Assembly (NCBI RefSeq): GCF_014805625.2
Contig: NW_023998416.1
Span: 13,941,293 to 14,005,292 of the forward strand
Direction: 5' to 3'
DNA: 64,000 bases
Source: Glossina fuscipes
Taxonomy: Eukaryota; Arthropoda; Insecta; Diptera; Glossinidae
A program made the position numbers and the translations under genes. The notes beneath the pieces are model-generated. The model made no database searches. It saw only the letters and a program-made list of their open reading frames with translations, and was not told the DNA's origin. Of the stretch, positions 12,162 through 25,807 are shown one piece after another (within the stretch, counting starts at the first letter, position 1; each line of letters starts with the position of its first letter).

Positions 12162-13100
12162 ACGACGATATACGGTTTTTAAGACATCAGAAATATTGCC
12201 GACGAATGGAATGAAAACTTAAGTGATCCATCATTTACTTGTGGCACAAATTATCGATCTTAATGAAGCGCTTCACTTCGTTGTATTTTTTAGACCTCTA
12301 ATAAGGCCTCTAACTCTAAGTAGAGGTCTTCTGGTTACTGCGCATATATTCGCGTATATAATCTAAAAAAATATGTGACGACATCTGTCTTGTGCTATAA
12401 GTCAATTTCTTACATTTTCATTTCAACCAAATGTAACGAATATTCGCGCAAAGGCTGTGTGAAAACGCACTTTGTCATCCCCGAGGCGACACTTCCTTAT
12501 ACATTGCGTTAATGGAAGACGCAATTAATTGTGCAATTTGTTGAGTGTTGAAATTTGTAAAAGACACTCTACTGCTTACCGCATGCACATTTGCCAAATC
12601 ATCAAGGCAAAATAGCTTTGATTGATTTTCATAAGTGATTACCGGCTATTTTTTGTAGTATTCGAGATTTCATCATAACATAGACGTCTCGTTACAACGC
12701 ATAATCCTATCCTCAGATATAATGTAAATAAAAAACCGATTTTTTCAAAAGAAAATAAATCCGTAAGACATCGTTCCTTCCTATGCTGCTATCCTCGTCA
12801 TAAGTAGGCGGGGACTCCTTCCTCTTCATGTACATGTAAGATGTAATTTTTTCAAGTGTACAAGTGTTATGTATATATGTACGTATATATGTGTATATAC
12901 GTTATAAGCTATTATAACTTTCTTTTGTATGTAATACGTATGGTTTATAAGTTTTCTTTATTATAATTTTCTGATACATATGCAGAAATTGAATATTTTC
13001 GATGGCAGCGATCTCCATTTCGTTCATATTAAATTAAAATAATGGAAAATGAAAAAAAAGAAAAAAAAAAAAGAAACAGAAAACATGTAAAAATTGTCTG
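12162..13100. other. AT-rich non-coding stretch
   Basis: No gene seen. It holds an AT-rich tract near 12870-12900 and an A-rich run at 13050-13080. Confidence 0.5.
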
Positions 13101-13184
13101 CTTTAAGCTGAGTTTTAAACACAATTAGTTGTTACGACTTCACATTTGGGTATCATATGCCAACAACAATAACAAAAGTAACAG

Positions 13185-13212
13185 CGGCAGCAGCAGCAGC
13201 AGCAGCAGCAGA
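13185..13212. repeat. (GCA)n trinucleotide repeat
   Basis: About nine uninterrupted AGC/GCA units preceded by GGCAGC; GCAGCAG recurs to 13232. Confidence 0.9.
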
Positions 13213-13617
13213 AACAGCAGAAGCGGCAGCAGTACATTAAAGCATTTTTCCTCCACCTAACATCATGTTCATAAAATTACAATTTTCTTTCTTTTGTGTT
13301 ATTTTACAGATCGTTTGTGTGGTAATATAATATCGAAAGAAAAGAAAAAAAAAGCAAAAAAAAAAACCTATGCACATGATGTGCACTCAGCACAGTGGAA
13401 CAAAAACAACAAGTACAAAAACAACAGTAACAGCAACAGCAACAGTTAACAGCAACAACAATCAACAACATAAACAGCTCCTTTAAAAAAGTCTATAATC
13501 AATAAAACGAATATGTTGTTTGCTTTTTCACACACAACATCTCTTTGCCCTGTTCCGCTTGCCATGCCTCTTCAGCTTAATTCAACTCATCATGAGACTG
13601 AACTGACGGCTTGACGA

Positions 13618-13661
13618 TAATGATGACGATGATGACGATGATGATGATGATGATGATGATT
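13618..13661. repeat. (GAT)n trinucleotide repeat with GAC interruptions
   Basis: Runs of GATGATGAC then eight or more GAT units. Confidence 0.9.
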
Positions 13662-13724
13662 GTGTGGCCAGTCAGGTTGTGCATTTAAAAGCACTTGAAC
13701 ATACGAATTTGTTATTTAATTTTT

Positions 13725-13770
13725 TTATTATTATTATCATTATTATTATTGTTGTTGTTGTTGTTGTTGC
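13725..13770. repeat. compound (TTA)n(TTG)n repeat
   Basis: TTATTATTATCATTATTATTATT passes directly into seven TTG units. Confidence 0.9.
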
Positions 13771-14770
13771 TTTTGTTTTAGTATATAGTTCGTTTGTTGT
13801 ACATTAAACAACCTACACGCCGATGTTGTTACGTTTGATGTTAAAAAGAAAATGGTTTATAATATTTATATTCAGGCAGAGCGGAGCGGGTTCGCTGTGA
13901 ATTCTTTCCTTTGTTGTTTTTTTTTTTTTGAAAACTATTACTGCAAAAAAAAATATTGTTTTTAATTAAAATTTGTATCTTAAATGAATTTGATTTTTGT
14001 TTTTTTTTTTCCCCCGTTTTTTGCGTTACGCTCCATTATGATGAGATTGTAAGAGAACTAAACGCCGGTAACAAGAAATGGGCAGCAGCAACAGTAGCTG
14101 TAAATGTTCACGTTTGAGCAAATTTGATTTTATTTTTGTCGCCGTTGACTTAACGTGGTTGCTTTTGATGGTTGATTATTATGATTGTTGTTGTTGCTGT
14201 TGTTGCAGTTATTGTTGCACATATGTGTACTACTTAGTTGCACTTGCACTTTTTCATAGATGCAGTAAAACAATTTTTTATTATTATTTGTTTTTTTTTT
14301 TTTTTTAGTATTTTGTTTTTTTAAATCGCTTTGTTTTCTCAAGTTCGCATAGACCGACAGGCAGAAAAATAAAAAGTGCATACATATGAATGCAACTGCA
14401 ACAAAAGGTGCATTAGACTTTCACTTGATCGATTTAATAAGTTTCATCGCAGACATGCAATGCTTTTTTTTTTTTTTTTTTTGCAATCATCGAACAATTA
14501 GCGTTCAAACTCATATAAGTTCATTTTTAGACATTTTTATAGTTACAGTGTGCAGATCTAAATAAACTGAGTTATGTCGCCGTCGTATCATAAATTTATG
14601 CCGAGAAAGGTATGCATATATTTGGCTGTCAGAGTCTTCTTCGCACACGCAAAACCGTAAACATAATCTCAACTTATCTTTTATTAAGTGAATTCTACCA
14701 TGTACACGGGAGAATCATCCTTGATTAGTGAATTAGAAATAAAAGAATTTCAGAGCATTTATTATTATAA

Positions 14771-14925
14771 ACTTAGCCAGAGAATAAATTCTAAGACTAA
14801 AGTCTTAAAGCACTAGCATCTAAGTCTTGCGGCTTTTATTAAAAACTCTACCGCACTTGAGATTTGAACCCACGACCATTGAGAGTTGCTAGTCGAGACT
14901 CTTGCCTACTCGTCCAGTCAGGCGG
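14771..14925 (-). repeat. tRNA-derived SINE, family A, near full length
   Basis: Read on the minus strand it begins CCGCCTGACTGGACGAGTAGG, a degenerate box A region, and continues through GACTAGCAACTC to box B GGGTTCAAATC. The body GTAGAGTTTTTAATAAAA follows, then TTAGATGCTAGTGCTTTAAG, ACTTTAGTCTTAGAATTTAT and a CTCTGGCTAAGTT tail. The long spacing between the boxes and the GGCCGAG-like motif (better kept in the 63.56-kb copy) point to a Ser- or Leu-type tRNA origin. Confidence 0.8.
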
Positions 14926-17900
14926 ATTCAGATCATTTAATAAATATGAAATTGGAAAGATTTCAAAATTACATATGCGTGCTACTGTTACGTTTTCTGA
15001 CTAACTTACTAGCCCTATCTCATTCATTAGGGTGAATATCATTTAATCATCTTAATATATAAATATATTCGCGATGAACTATCATGCAGTTTATGGCAGC
15101 TTTCTTAGTCGGGCGTACTTTACACTGCTTATTAGTTTCGTCAACTTGGTCTCTCCTCCTCTTCCTCATTCCTTTATTATTGTAAATCTTTTCACTGGTA
15201 GTTTGTTCACATTCCTTGCATAGTAAGTGTCTTTGTTATGTTAATTCCCTTCATATTTTATGTGTACGGGTGTTATTAACTTAATTAGGCACTTAAATAC
15301 AAAAAAAAAAAGAAATGACGGTAAACCTGAACCATTAACCAATCAGCCCGAGTACCTTGTAGTATTTTCATACAAAAAAAAAAAAGAAAAAAGCTCTCAT
15401 GCTTGACCTTCTACACTTAAAGATTCGTTTACTTTATTATCTTGTTTCACGTATTGTGTAAACAAGCACACATATAGATATAAAAATATGCGCTAAGGTG
15501 TTAATTATTCTAAAAAGCGTTTACGTTGATGTGTTTACAAAAGTCATGACCTGAGAATTATGCTTAAGATCAATTAACACAAATAGACTTTTGTTTACAA
15601 CTCAAGTTTGTGTTGCTGTAGAATATGCCTTCTTTTTTTTTTTTTTTTTTAATAAATTTTCAAGGTAGAGGTCAGTTGAATGCAGCAAGGAATTTAAAAT
15701 GATGAGTGGAATAAGAACTGCGAAGATTAAAAACTTTTGCTTATTCTTCTCTACAAGAGTTTATTTTCTCGCGGACAGTGTGGTGGGAGACCATGAGCGG
15801 ATCCATTTCGAGATTTTTTATTGAACAATGTGGAGTCGATTTAATGCAATTTTTCAAGTGAAAAAAAACTAATCACAAGGAGGAGATGCTTAGATTTTAA
15901 TTAGATTGAAAGTTTCTTTCTGAATTCTTGCAATGTGACTTTTTAGCAAGAAATCGAATCATTCGTATGGGGAATGGTGAAGAGCAATGATGGTACAATA
16001 ATGAAGAGCAAGATAGAGAGAAGAAAATTGTAATCATATCGTGCAAAGCTGTTCGAGTACCTTTTTGGATAATTATATAAAATGCAAAGTCTTACGGAAC
16101 AGATAAATGTCGGATTTCTGTCAATCATACCACGATAGTGTGACTAAGTCGAGTGACAAGAGAAGGCTTAGTTGAAGTCGAATGCCTTCATTTCCACAGG
16201 CAAATAGACGAACATTCATATGAGCTGGCAATTAACGTCGCTTATCGCGTACATATATACGGTGATTTGTATAAAAAAAAAAAACGACTCTGCTATTCTG
16301 TTTGAAAACCTTAACTGCATAATACATAAGCAGTTGAAAGCATAAAGACACCGATTTCACTATCAGACCTAGTTTAGTAATGGCATTGACTGACTTTTGA
16401 AGGCAATGTCTATAAATAAAACCTTTCCAATTGGCTTAATAGCATTATCTGAATGACTCCCTGAATTTTGTCGTCTCTCGTCTCCCTACACTCACATACG
16501 TAATTATTCCAATTTACCATCTAATGGCGAAACGAGTTAAAATCCCATTACCTGCAATATCATCGTCAATAAATGGAAGTAAGGTCTACAAGTTTATTTC
16601 ACATACAAACTTTTACTTGTTTTTCACCTAAAAAATGATATAAAAAACAAAAACATACAAACACACATAACGAACGCAATATATTCACAAAGTAGCGTTC
16701 AAATACGGATATAACACTTTTCATTTTAAGCCAACAGGAAAACGTTTTATCGTTTTTTTTTTTTTTTTTTTTCTCTTATTATTATATTTTCTTTTTTACT
16801 AAAATATTAAATATAATTAAATTTGTTTTTCTTTTCTTACTTATCTTTTTCTAGCACTTCATAAACAAAACACACCACACACCAGTTATATGCTAACCAA
16901 AAGAAAGAGAGAGCCATCATCAAGCAAGTGTGGAAATGGAATACAACTCAGCAGGTATAATGAAAAGTTAAAAAAAAGAAAAAGAAAAACAACAACAAAG
17001 AAAAAAAAAGCTTTACAAAAAACACACAAAAAATTGGTCATCGAGTTAATGGCTTTAAAAGTGTCTAAGCTTCAATGCATCAATGACTGACCAAAGAAAT
17101 GCAAGCGAACGTATAAACGCACACCCATGTATTAGACACGACATTGTGGAAAAACATTGAATAGAAAATACGAGATAAGAAAATATATATAAAATAAAAT
17201 TTTTTATAGGCTAACCATAAAAACAAAACAGAACACGAAGAAACGCCTGGCAAACGGAAAGTTATTTTCACTTACCACACATGCGAATATGAAAACTTAC
17301 ACTTTTTGCATTTCCACTTGTATAACAGTTTCGTACAAAAAGTATGTGAATGTGTAAAAATATTAAAATTTGCTTTTTCTTCAATTTTTTTTATCGATAT
17401 TTGGAAAAAAAAAAAAAAAATTGCAAATTACATACAAACTAAGGTACGAAGGTAAGATAGAGTCCGCCTTTATTGTTCAAAATTGTTCATACGTAGATTG
17501 CATCGCGATTATGTTTATCGCCTTGCATTTATGTTTTGTTTTTTTTTTTTTTTTTAATTTCACAATTAACATTTGTAACATCGGTTGAACAACTAGGAAG
17601 AGCTACAATGTTTGATTGTGTAACAGAAAGACGTAATTGGCAACAGATTTTACAAAAATTTCATTCTCTACATCATGCATGGATAAATCATTAAAATGAC
17701 AAGTACACGACAAAAAGTTAAAAACATTATGGTCGGCCAAGGTCGACTATTATCTACCTTACGTCACTCTACTTAGTACAAATCTATTCTCAAAAATTAT
17801 ATCTACAACTACTGGCATTTTATGCATATACATGTATATGTAGCCGGTTGTTTTTCTTGATGATGACACTTAATGCAATCTGCCATGAGCTTGTTTCTAT

Positions 17901-18984
17901 AAACAGCTCCCAAAATAAAATCTTTCAAAATTTTCACCATTTTTTTAACGTAAAGATGTTTAGTTTAAAGCAATAAATTACAGATAAAATTACTTTGAAA
18001 GTTTATACGACCAGCGTCTCAAGGGAAGTCCCCTATACGCGCAAGTTTGGAAAGGTTGCAGGTATAGATGAGTGGAAATGCGATTACTTTGAAAGTACAG
18101 TAAGCCCATCTTCCGCTAAGAGATAATATCAAGTTCAAAGATCATATTATATAATTTGAAAATATAACACTAGGAGCTTTATATATCATGATCCCAAGCG
18201 CAACACATCCGAAAAATCATACATTTTATATTTTCTAAATATATGCATAAGTGATTTTGACGGTAGAACGCACCTACAGCAAATGTAGTACAAATTTCTG
18301 CTAACTAATGCTTTAAAAACGATCACGTTGTAGGCTTCAGTCAATTTCATATTCCAGCCACATGAAATGTCCACTATTTTTCAAATATTATTCAGAAGCA
18401 AATCGGTAAATATCCCTGTATTATATGAGAGGACCGAACAACTTCAAAGGCTCGTACGAGTTCGCTCAATAAGGTCGTAGGACGACATATAAATATCGTC
18501 TCTGTTGACGAATACATGCACGAAATTATTGAGATGTGTGTTCTATACCACATATATATACATATATATGGCAGCATTATCGACAGACCCATTCGTTAGT
18601 CTGGTTAGTATCAACTTTCGAACGATGCATATCAAGATTTCATTAATTTCGTATGTTCGGCTTACAGATTAGTGATCTCAGCTTTGTATTTTTCAAAATA
18701 ATGAATAGAAAGAGTTTTGTGTGTTGATTAAATATTACTTATATATTGTTGTCTATTCTAATCATTGCATGGCACTCAAAATATCAACTAATGTGGTTCG
18801 AGTTTACCAAACTTATTTTACTTGTAAAAGATTTTAGCAATTGCCACCTGCTTCCATGGTTGGCCTTCACAGGATCCCCTATATATAGTGCGGTCTAAGC
18901 AATACATTTATGTGATATATATTCCCTATGGTTGTTGATTTACTAAGGACAGACTCTTATCATAACATATTAAGAAAGCGCATA
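14926..18984. other. AT-rich non-coding stretch
   Basis: Contains poly-A runs (15301, 15375, 16275), long poly-T runs (15630-15650, 16754-16772, 17535-17555), an A-rich purine tract (16970-17030) and a TATATATACATATATAT motif near 18552. Open frames are Lys-rich or hydrophobic translations of these tracts. No recognised gene or element. Confidence 0.5.
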
Positions 18985-19248
18985 TAGCGCTTTATTTTCC
19001 ATTAGAACCATTTTATGGGTTTCGATTATAAAAACAGACCTACGTTGTCAGAATATCTCAACAATTTCGGCCTTTAGGTTCAACATGAAAATGCATGGAC
19101 AGCTAGACAGACAAGTTTAGATCGATTTAGGAAGTGATTCAGAAAGTGATCCTCAATTGATCGGTATAATGAAAAATGGGTCTGTCTCAATTCCCTTTGG
19201 ATGTTACATACTCCTGCGTAGACTTAATACAGGCTCTGCTATAAGCCC
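18985..19248 (-). mobile_element. inverted-end non-coding element (TIR-1), minus orientation, diverged
   Basis: Has the blocks TCTCAACAATTTCGGCCTTTAGGTT, the GACAGCTAGACAGACAAG tract, GATCGATTTAGGAAGTGATTC, ATCGGTATAATGAAAAATGGG and TCCTGCGTAGACTTAAT in family order. Ends are eroded (ATAAGCCCTAAG on the right). Confidence 0.6.
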
Positions 19249-20165
19249 TAAGTATTGCAATGCAATTATCTTTTCTGATGGCAATGAAGGTCTTTTAAAA
19301 CATATTAAAAATCTAGGGTAGTCTTTATGTCTCAAACGTAATTACTAGAATTTTCAAATCCGTTAACAATGTTCCTTAAAAAAATAAATAAATTTAAGAT
19401 TGAACTTTACTAAGAAGTCAGTTATGAAATGTGCGAAAAGCAAGCTATGTACATACTTAGTAAATAGAAATTTTAGAAATTATCTTTCTAACTACAGCCC
19501 AGGGCTTAAAAAAATAAACGGACACACTAAAGAAAATGGTTTTCGAAGTGCAGGTAATAAAACGAACGTGCTTCAAATCGTAATTGACTTATTTATAAAA
19601 TAAAAGAAAAACGCACGAGCTAACGGCCAAATGGTACTAGCGTTTGAAACGCATTAAATGCTTGTTACGGTAGCTTTTCTTGCATATGTACATTTCCGAT
19701 TAGGCCATCAATCAATCGTGTATCTGCAAACTGTGCTCTTCGCGCAAAGACCTTAGTCTTAGTGTGTTGCAAAAAACGTAGCCAAAAAAAAAAAAAAAAT
19801 GCAAGCTTAGCACACACATCGATTTCACCTACGACGTATTTATGTTGAATGCTTTGCTTTTTCAATTTTGACATTGTCGCGTCTCAAGTTAGGAGAAGAA
19901 TTTACAAAAAAAAAAAAAAAAAAAAAAATTAAAATAAATAAACACAAACGCGCAGCACAACTTAAAAAAAAATGTTGCCAGAAACGCACCCAGTTTTGAG
20001 GTTTCGCGCTTTCAATTTCGTATATGTGTCTATTTCTTTTTGAACAATTTTCCATTTTTAACTAGGTGCGTAAAGCATTAACAGTTTCGTTCGTTCATAT
20101 TGAATTACCATAAAACAGAGTCAGCCAAACCGTAGGTAGGCACGTTTAAAGAGGAAAGAAGAATA

Positions 20166-20205
20166 TTGATGATCGTGATCGTGATCGTGATTATGATGAT
20201 GATGG
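20166..20205. repeat. GATCGT / GAT short tandem repeat
   Basis: Three GATCGT units followed by several GAT units. It yields an Ile/Val/Met-rich translation that is not evidence of a gene. Confidence 0.8.
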
Positions 20206-21794
20206 TCGAAAGTAATTTTTCAATTTCTGCATTTAAGAAATTCTTTTGCATCTACGTTTACCGAGCTTATGCAACGAGATTGCGTCTCAATATCCAGATC
20301 CATTATCTTATGATTTTCTTATCTATACAGTGTTACAGAAGTTTAGTGTCCTTGTGTAAACATTTACTTGTCTTTAATTTAGCATTGTTTGCAGTCTTTA
20401 ACCCTTTGCACTCCTAACTTTTTTTTTTTGTTTCTTCTTACCAACCTATCATCTCTTTAATTAATAATAATCATAATTAAGATAATGTTGACTTTAAATC
20501 GATATAGGAGTTGGTGTAAGAAATATAATGTCCATCCGTAGTCGACATACGAGTGTAAAGGGTTAATCTATTAATTTGATCTATATCCACATAGCCAGAC
20601 TAATGCAAGGAAGTCTTCGTAAAATCATTTCCATTCAATTGGTGTAATGATATATGAACAAGAAGAAATGCTGGCGCTTTGTAAAGAGCTACCTGCAAAT
20701 GCTACACGCTTTCTGGGTAGAATCAGCTGCTTTAAGTATATTATTAAATGAACAAAGTGATGAAAATTGCTTAGCACCTACGAACTCTTACGAACTCTTA
20801 TCAAATAGCAGAAATAGCTGAGAAGCAATGCGATATGGTTTCGCACATTTTCATGCACACGTGAATATCAAGAAACTCTTATCTTAATCTCGGGCTAGGC
20901 AAACCAAAATTGTCCGACGGTTTGTAGGAATTAAAGAACTCCTCAGACACTACATGTCTACTTAGTATGTTGTTAAAAATTACACTTAGTATGTTATATA
21001 ATATATGTTGTGACCTATCAGTAGTCACAAGAGATATAAACATATTTTCTTTTTTACTTTGTATCAGTTTTGATAATCCGAAGGAAAAGTCACACACACA
21101 ATACAACACTCCAGTATCCATTTTGTTATAATACAAGGCTGCAAAAAAATGCTTTATAACTTGTGACCTCTCAGTAATGTTGTTCAGAGTACGATTATAA
21201 AGTAGGGCTTGGATTCGTTCCGAATTTCGACTTCCTAAGGCCTATACATTTTCCTTATATAGTATATAAATCGAAATGTTCGTTTGTTTAGAGTTTTAAA
21301 TCCCCTAAAAGCTCTTGAGCGATTCCCTTGACATTTTCACACAACATTCCATTCCAATAAAGGTGAGTTTTTCATATGCAGTCCATCTCAAAATTATAGC
21401 GCATCTCTCATTTTTTGTATTTTTTTAGTAACAGGCAGGCAAAGCCGATCTTTGAAACGCTTCCATTTACATTCGATTTTCTTTTCTTCGTTCTACGCTC
21501 TCTATGGGCTGAGCGGCAGGAAGGTGTGGCTCTATAAAATAGTTCGATATAAAAATAAAAAAAACCTTATTAGACAGTAGAAGATACACTCATGTCTTCA
21601 CTCTCTAATCAGCGTTCGTTTAACCAAAGGTTTGAGTAATCACTCGAGTTTTAGATGATTTTACAATGGAATGGAATTTTATGCTTTCATTTGTGCTTTA
21701 ATTATATATATTTAATCAAACTTTCTCCGTTTCTTTACGTATTACTATTTCGGAACAACTGACTTATGCATTTTACCAGGGAGACAACACATAC

Positions 21795-21842
21795 TTTTTT
21801 TTCTTTTCTTTTCTTTTCTTTTCGTTTTTTTTTCTTTTTTTA
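21795..21842. repeat. (TTTTC)n pentanucleotide repeat
   Basis: About six TTTTC/TTCTT units between poly-T runs. Confidence 0.9.
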
Positions 21843-22565
21843 AGTAACTTGTTATGGCAGTATTTATGGTAAACGGGATACAGAAAATGTTTGGTGTAAT
21901 GTCTTAAAAACTCTTAAAAACTTGAGTTAACGTTAGTTCAGCTAATATTAAAAATTTAATACTTTATAAGCAAACAAAAATTACAAAAACAACATTAACA
22001 ACAACATTAACAACAACAACAGTAAAAATATATAAAAAGTGCATATTTAACTATTACTAGACAACTTGAGCTTATTTATGGTTAACAAGAGATGGATTTT
22101 GAAGGCAAGTTGGTTACGCGTACCCGAGGACCAAGTTATAAAGAAAGTGTGCATTTTGTGCGTGCGTCTTATAAAGCGCAAGTTTTTGTTTGCGAGCGAG
22201 AGCCACATAATGATTAAGGTGCCAAACAATTGCGACAAAATTTTGTGTTTACACAAGCTGTTAGCAACAACGTAAACAGTAGAAAAATTTGTTCAAAACC
22301 TTATCTCTATTTATGCCCAACACTGAACAATGCAGATATACTCATTTTATCGTAATGGTTGTGACAATCAAAAGAAAGTATCAGAGGTTCTCTAAAATAT
22401 ATATATCATTAACTATGTCCGTCTATTCGTATGCTTGTTCGAATTAGTGGGTGTTGTTGACGCTCTTGTGTTCACAAAAATCAAAAGATATAGGTTTTCA
22501 ATTCGCCAGAAACCCTGGAAGTTTGTGCACACTACTAAGCACTGCAAGTGTGCCACTTTTCACTA

Positions 22566-22790
22566 CCACACCATATTCATATAAGAACTTTTCAAAGTGA
22601 GGCGCTTTATGAGAAGTGGTTGAAAAGTGGTCCGATTCGGATCGTGTTCATTCTTGGGCTACAACACGCCAGTTTACCAAATGTCATCAAATTATCTTAA
22701 AAATTAATGAGACGAATAGACGGACCAACAATTAAGCAGAAAGTGATACGGAATCGGTCGGTGAAATAAACATTGGGTATATTATAAATT
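22566..22790 (-). mobile_element. inverted-end non-coding element (TIR-1), minus orientation, partial
   Basis: Left end CACCATATTCATATAAG; then GGCGCTTTATGAGAAGTGG, GTCCGATTCGGATCGTG, TTCTTGGGCTACAACACGCC, AAATGTCATCAAATTATCTT, the GACGAATAGACGGACC tract and AAGTGATACGGAATCGG. The right end is lost after GGGTATATTA. Confidence 0.65.
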
Positions 22791-23106
22791 CTTCTGCGCA
22801 AGCAATCAAAGTTGAATCGAAGTTTTTGTAATCAATTTTTGTGATCAATTCCCGTAGGCGCTCTCTGCTAATCGTGTAAATTTTCATAGAAATAAGCCAA
22901 AATTTTCTAATAACATATTTTCCGTAATTTCTGAGTGTAGCATTAAGTAGTAGCGAAAAAGTGTGCGGCGGTTTTTTAATATTTTTTTTTTTAATGCGTT
23001 CGATCAGTTGAGGAATGTGCCTTAATCGCGTAACATGCCGACTGCCAGATAGAAGAGGAAAGAGAAAGAAATAGTGAGGTGTGGGCTGCAACCCACTAAT
23101 GTACCC

Positions 23107-23243
23107 AATCGATAGATGTTATGCCTTTACCGACAGAGCACTCGCTATAGCTGCGACGGAAGTAAATTCTACTGTACTTGGGACTTGAACACGCGAACAC
23201 TGACTTGGTAGGCGCAAATCTTACCTATACGGCTACTCAGGCG
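23107..23243 (-). repeat. tRNA-derived SINE, family B
   Basis: On the minus strand it begins CGCCTGAGTAGCCGTATAGG, where TAGCCGTATAGG fits the box A consensus. A box B-like GTGTTCAAGTCCC lies about 45 bp on. The body GCAGCTATAGCGAGTGCTC then CGGTAAAGGCATAAC is shared with the copy at 26441-26575 but not with family A. The head shares the CGCCTGAGT start of family A. Confidence 0.7.
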
Positions 23244-24870
23244 TATAAATTAAAATTGCCGGGCCATTACAAAAAATATTAAGAGTTACTTTGTCCAACA
23301 TATTGTCCACCAATAACCATTATTTCTGTCATCTGTTTTTCAGACTATGGGTCAGAGGCGAAACGCGCAGGTCTTTTGAGCCTATTGCTAAAAGAACCCA
23401 AATTGAGTGTCGTCATAAGAATGGATACACCATTCGAAAAAAGCAAAAAGTTATCTATTGCAAGCTGTGGTAGTTGGAAGGTATAATGCCTGCTGATAAC
23501 AGCGTGGAGGGTGGTACATTCCAAATTAGAATTGCAAGCAGTTCCTGAGCGAGTTTTGCTCTGCGGAAACAAATTTCTTCGTCCTGAAGATTCACGAAAT
23601 CATGATTTGCATTCGTATCAGTTATTGTTGCTAACTTTTCCTAGTGATGGTTCCCTTTCGGTGGAACAAACCTTAACACATCTACCACCTAGCATCAATG
23701 CCGTCCCCCTTTCCTCCAACCAATACTCTCGGTGATATTCAGTTTCATTGTCTATATTAATGGTTCTCCTAATCTGTATTAAGGGTTTTAGAGCTTCGGA
23801 TATTATAACGCATCAACCTTAGCTCACCCGTAAGTAGCAGTATTTTTCACATTGATCAGAAGAGCAGTAAGCTTTCTTACACAAAACTACAACTATCCGA
23901 AGCTCCAAAAAACTATGTTGTCCTATGTATGTCGGTGTGCTAATTTATACAGTTGCGTGTAACTTAAAAGAATAAGTCACGGTTGTACTCGATATCCTGT
24001 AGTGCTAATTATACTCTCCCTTGAAAAAGGTCAGCAGTCATAGTCACACACGAAATATTAAAAATATTACGAACGGAATTCTTTGTTTGTTCTTCACAGT
24101 GTATTCTTCGTTGCTGGTCATGGATTAGGATTGAAAGTGGGTGCGATGTTATGACACATGCGTTCACTAGAAGCGAAAGCTACACGCAGCAAAGTACAGC
24201 ATCGACTTGGAATTTAATATAAATATCTCCAAGGTGGGAGTGGGTATCAAAGATTCGCCCAAAAACAAGTTTATTCATTTGTGTCTTCATTTTTGTTGTT
24301 GTGACAGGTAGTATCTCTTTGTTTCTGTTTTTTTTTTTTTTTTTTTTTTTGGTCGAAGCATTATTAGAGGCGTCATTTGCATACAAACTACATTTGTACT
24401 GTACACGTGTGGTTTAGCTACATTGATAGATATTTGTTTTGACAAATGTATATAAATGTGTAAAATATATATATATATATGTATATATATATGTACACTG
24501 TTCTTTCGAGCCAGCTTTAAGTTATGAATTATGTGATGTGCCGTGTATAGATGTGTGCAGTGAATTTTAAACAAATTTCAATTGAAGCCCTATGCGTGTA
24601 AGCATGTCGGCCAAGCCAACCAACCAAACAACCAACCAGTCAACCAGCTATTCAACAATAACTGACAGCAGTATTAGTGTCGTTCACCTAATACGGCGAC
24701 AGGTACATATAAACCAGGTTATTTACTTAAAAAGAGAGAGAAAAAAAAAAATATAAAAAAACAAAAAACACTTGAAAAATGTTAACAAACAATTGAAATT
24801 GATTTCACTAATAAACTTTTCATGGAGTACATACACTCAACACTGAAAACAATTATTAATCATATTTAAT
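23244..24870. other. non-coding stretch with a GC-richer core, nothing recognised
   Basis: Bases 23340-23740 are less AT-rich than the surroundings and have short frames on both strands (e.g. 23511-23735 plus), none with a recognisable domain. Further right are a poly-T run (24329-24350), an AT repeat (24464-24495) and a CCAA-rich patch (24615-24650). Confidence 0.45.
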
Positions 24871-24872
24871 TT

Positions 24873-24911
24873 CATTGCATTGCATTGCATTGCATTGCAT
24901 TGCATTGCATG
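24873..24911. repeat. (ATTGC)n pentanucleotide repeat
   Basis: Seven perfect ATTGC units ending in ATGCG. Confidence 0.95.
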
Positions 24912-25807
24912 CGTTCACATCACTTTTTAGTCGCACACATGCATGCAACACATCTTTCAAGATTACTTTATATATCTATTAAAATTGACATTTTATTTTT
25001 CGTTAACGCAAAAATAAATTTTTTGTCTTTGTTTTTTTGTTTTCTATTATTGGCATTATAATGCACAGTAATTAGCTAATGAGATATAAGAAGCTTGCTA
25101 TAAGCTATATATGCATAGCATGTAAACAGCCACTCATTGGTATATTGGCTTTAAAGTCAGTATCTTCTAAAATACTTACATATATTGGGATATATGTCTT
25201 TAAAAAGGAGGTGTGCCTTTCATCTTAAAGGCAAAGATGTGCAATTATTGCTCATATTTGAAGTAATGATTGTTTTTCGTTTTTTTTTTTTCATTATTAT
25301 TAACTAAGAACACACCTTAATTTTTCAATAAAAAAAAGAAAAAAAAAAAATGGAAGGGCTTCTATTGCTTTCCTCAAGGCAATCAATACAAAAGGCAAGT
25401 TTTCATAGATATGGAAAGAACGATTAAACATATTTTCAATGCGTTATTAAAATAACTGAAAAGATCAGCATATAAATAATTAGGCAAACACTTCAGAATC
25501 ATTTTAAATTAAAATAATTAGCAAAGCGCTTTTTTTTCTTTAAGGTTTCGTGTTTGTTTTCTAAGATATTCTCAAATAAATTAACAAGTAATTAGATTCA
25601 ACTTCAGCGATAGTATTACAAAAATTGCTTATATAACACAAACAAAACAACTCATTCATAGATTCGTTTCGTTGTTTGCTAGCAACCGCTACCGTCACAT
25701 GTGATGCATCCGTTTCTTACTACAGCGAGACGTCGCATGAATGCATCAGTTTAAATGAACATTTTTTATCCCTTTTGCATTATTATTAACGTTACATAAT
25801 TAAATTG

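Larger units (their letters stand above)
13101..14400. other. triplet-repeat-rich region, possible 5' UTR or regulatory DNA
   Basis: In order: (GCA)n at 13185-13212, CAACAG runs at 13420-13465, (GAT)n at 13618-13661, ATT then TTG runs at 13725-13770, a 13915-13930 T run, and TTG/TTGC at 14185-14218. Translations (for example poly-Cys/Asn near 14130-14380) only reflect the triplets. On the osp strand the TTG runs read CAA, common in fly 5' UTRs, so an upstream non-coding exon is possible. Confidence 0.4.
19249..22559. other. AT-rich non-coding stretch
   Basis: Holds a poly-A run near 19900-19930, a GTGATC/GATGAT run (20166-20205), a TTTTC run (21795-21842) and AAC runs (21990-22021). A plus-strand frame at 22066-22275 lacks domain features. 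No gene is supported. Confidence 0.5.

Noticed and set aside
14078..14381. Poly-Cys and poly-Asn frames on opposite strands
   Set aside because: Produced by TTG/CAA triplet repeats read in different frames.
22732..23091. 119-codon minus-strand frame
   Set aside because: It spans the end of a TIR-1 copy and the DNA beside a SINE. The sequence matches no family and part of it is repeat-derived.
23340..23740. Ubiquitin-conjugating enzyme-like fragment (a short EGGTFQIRI-type phrase)
   Set aside because: Only one short phrase fits, the neighbouring residues do not, and no catalytic Cys motif follows.
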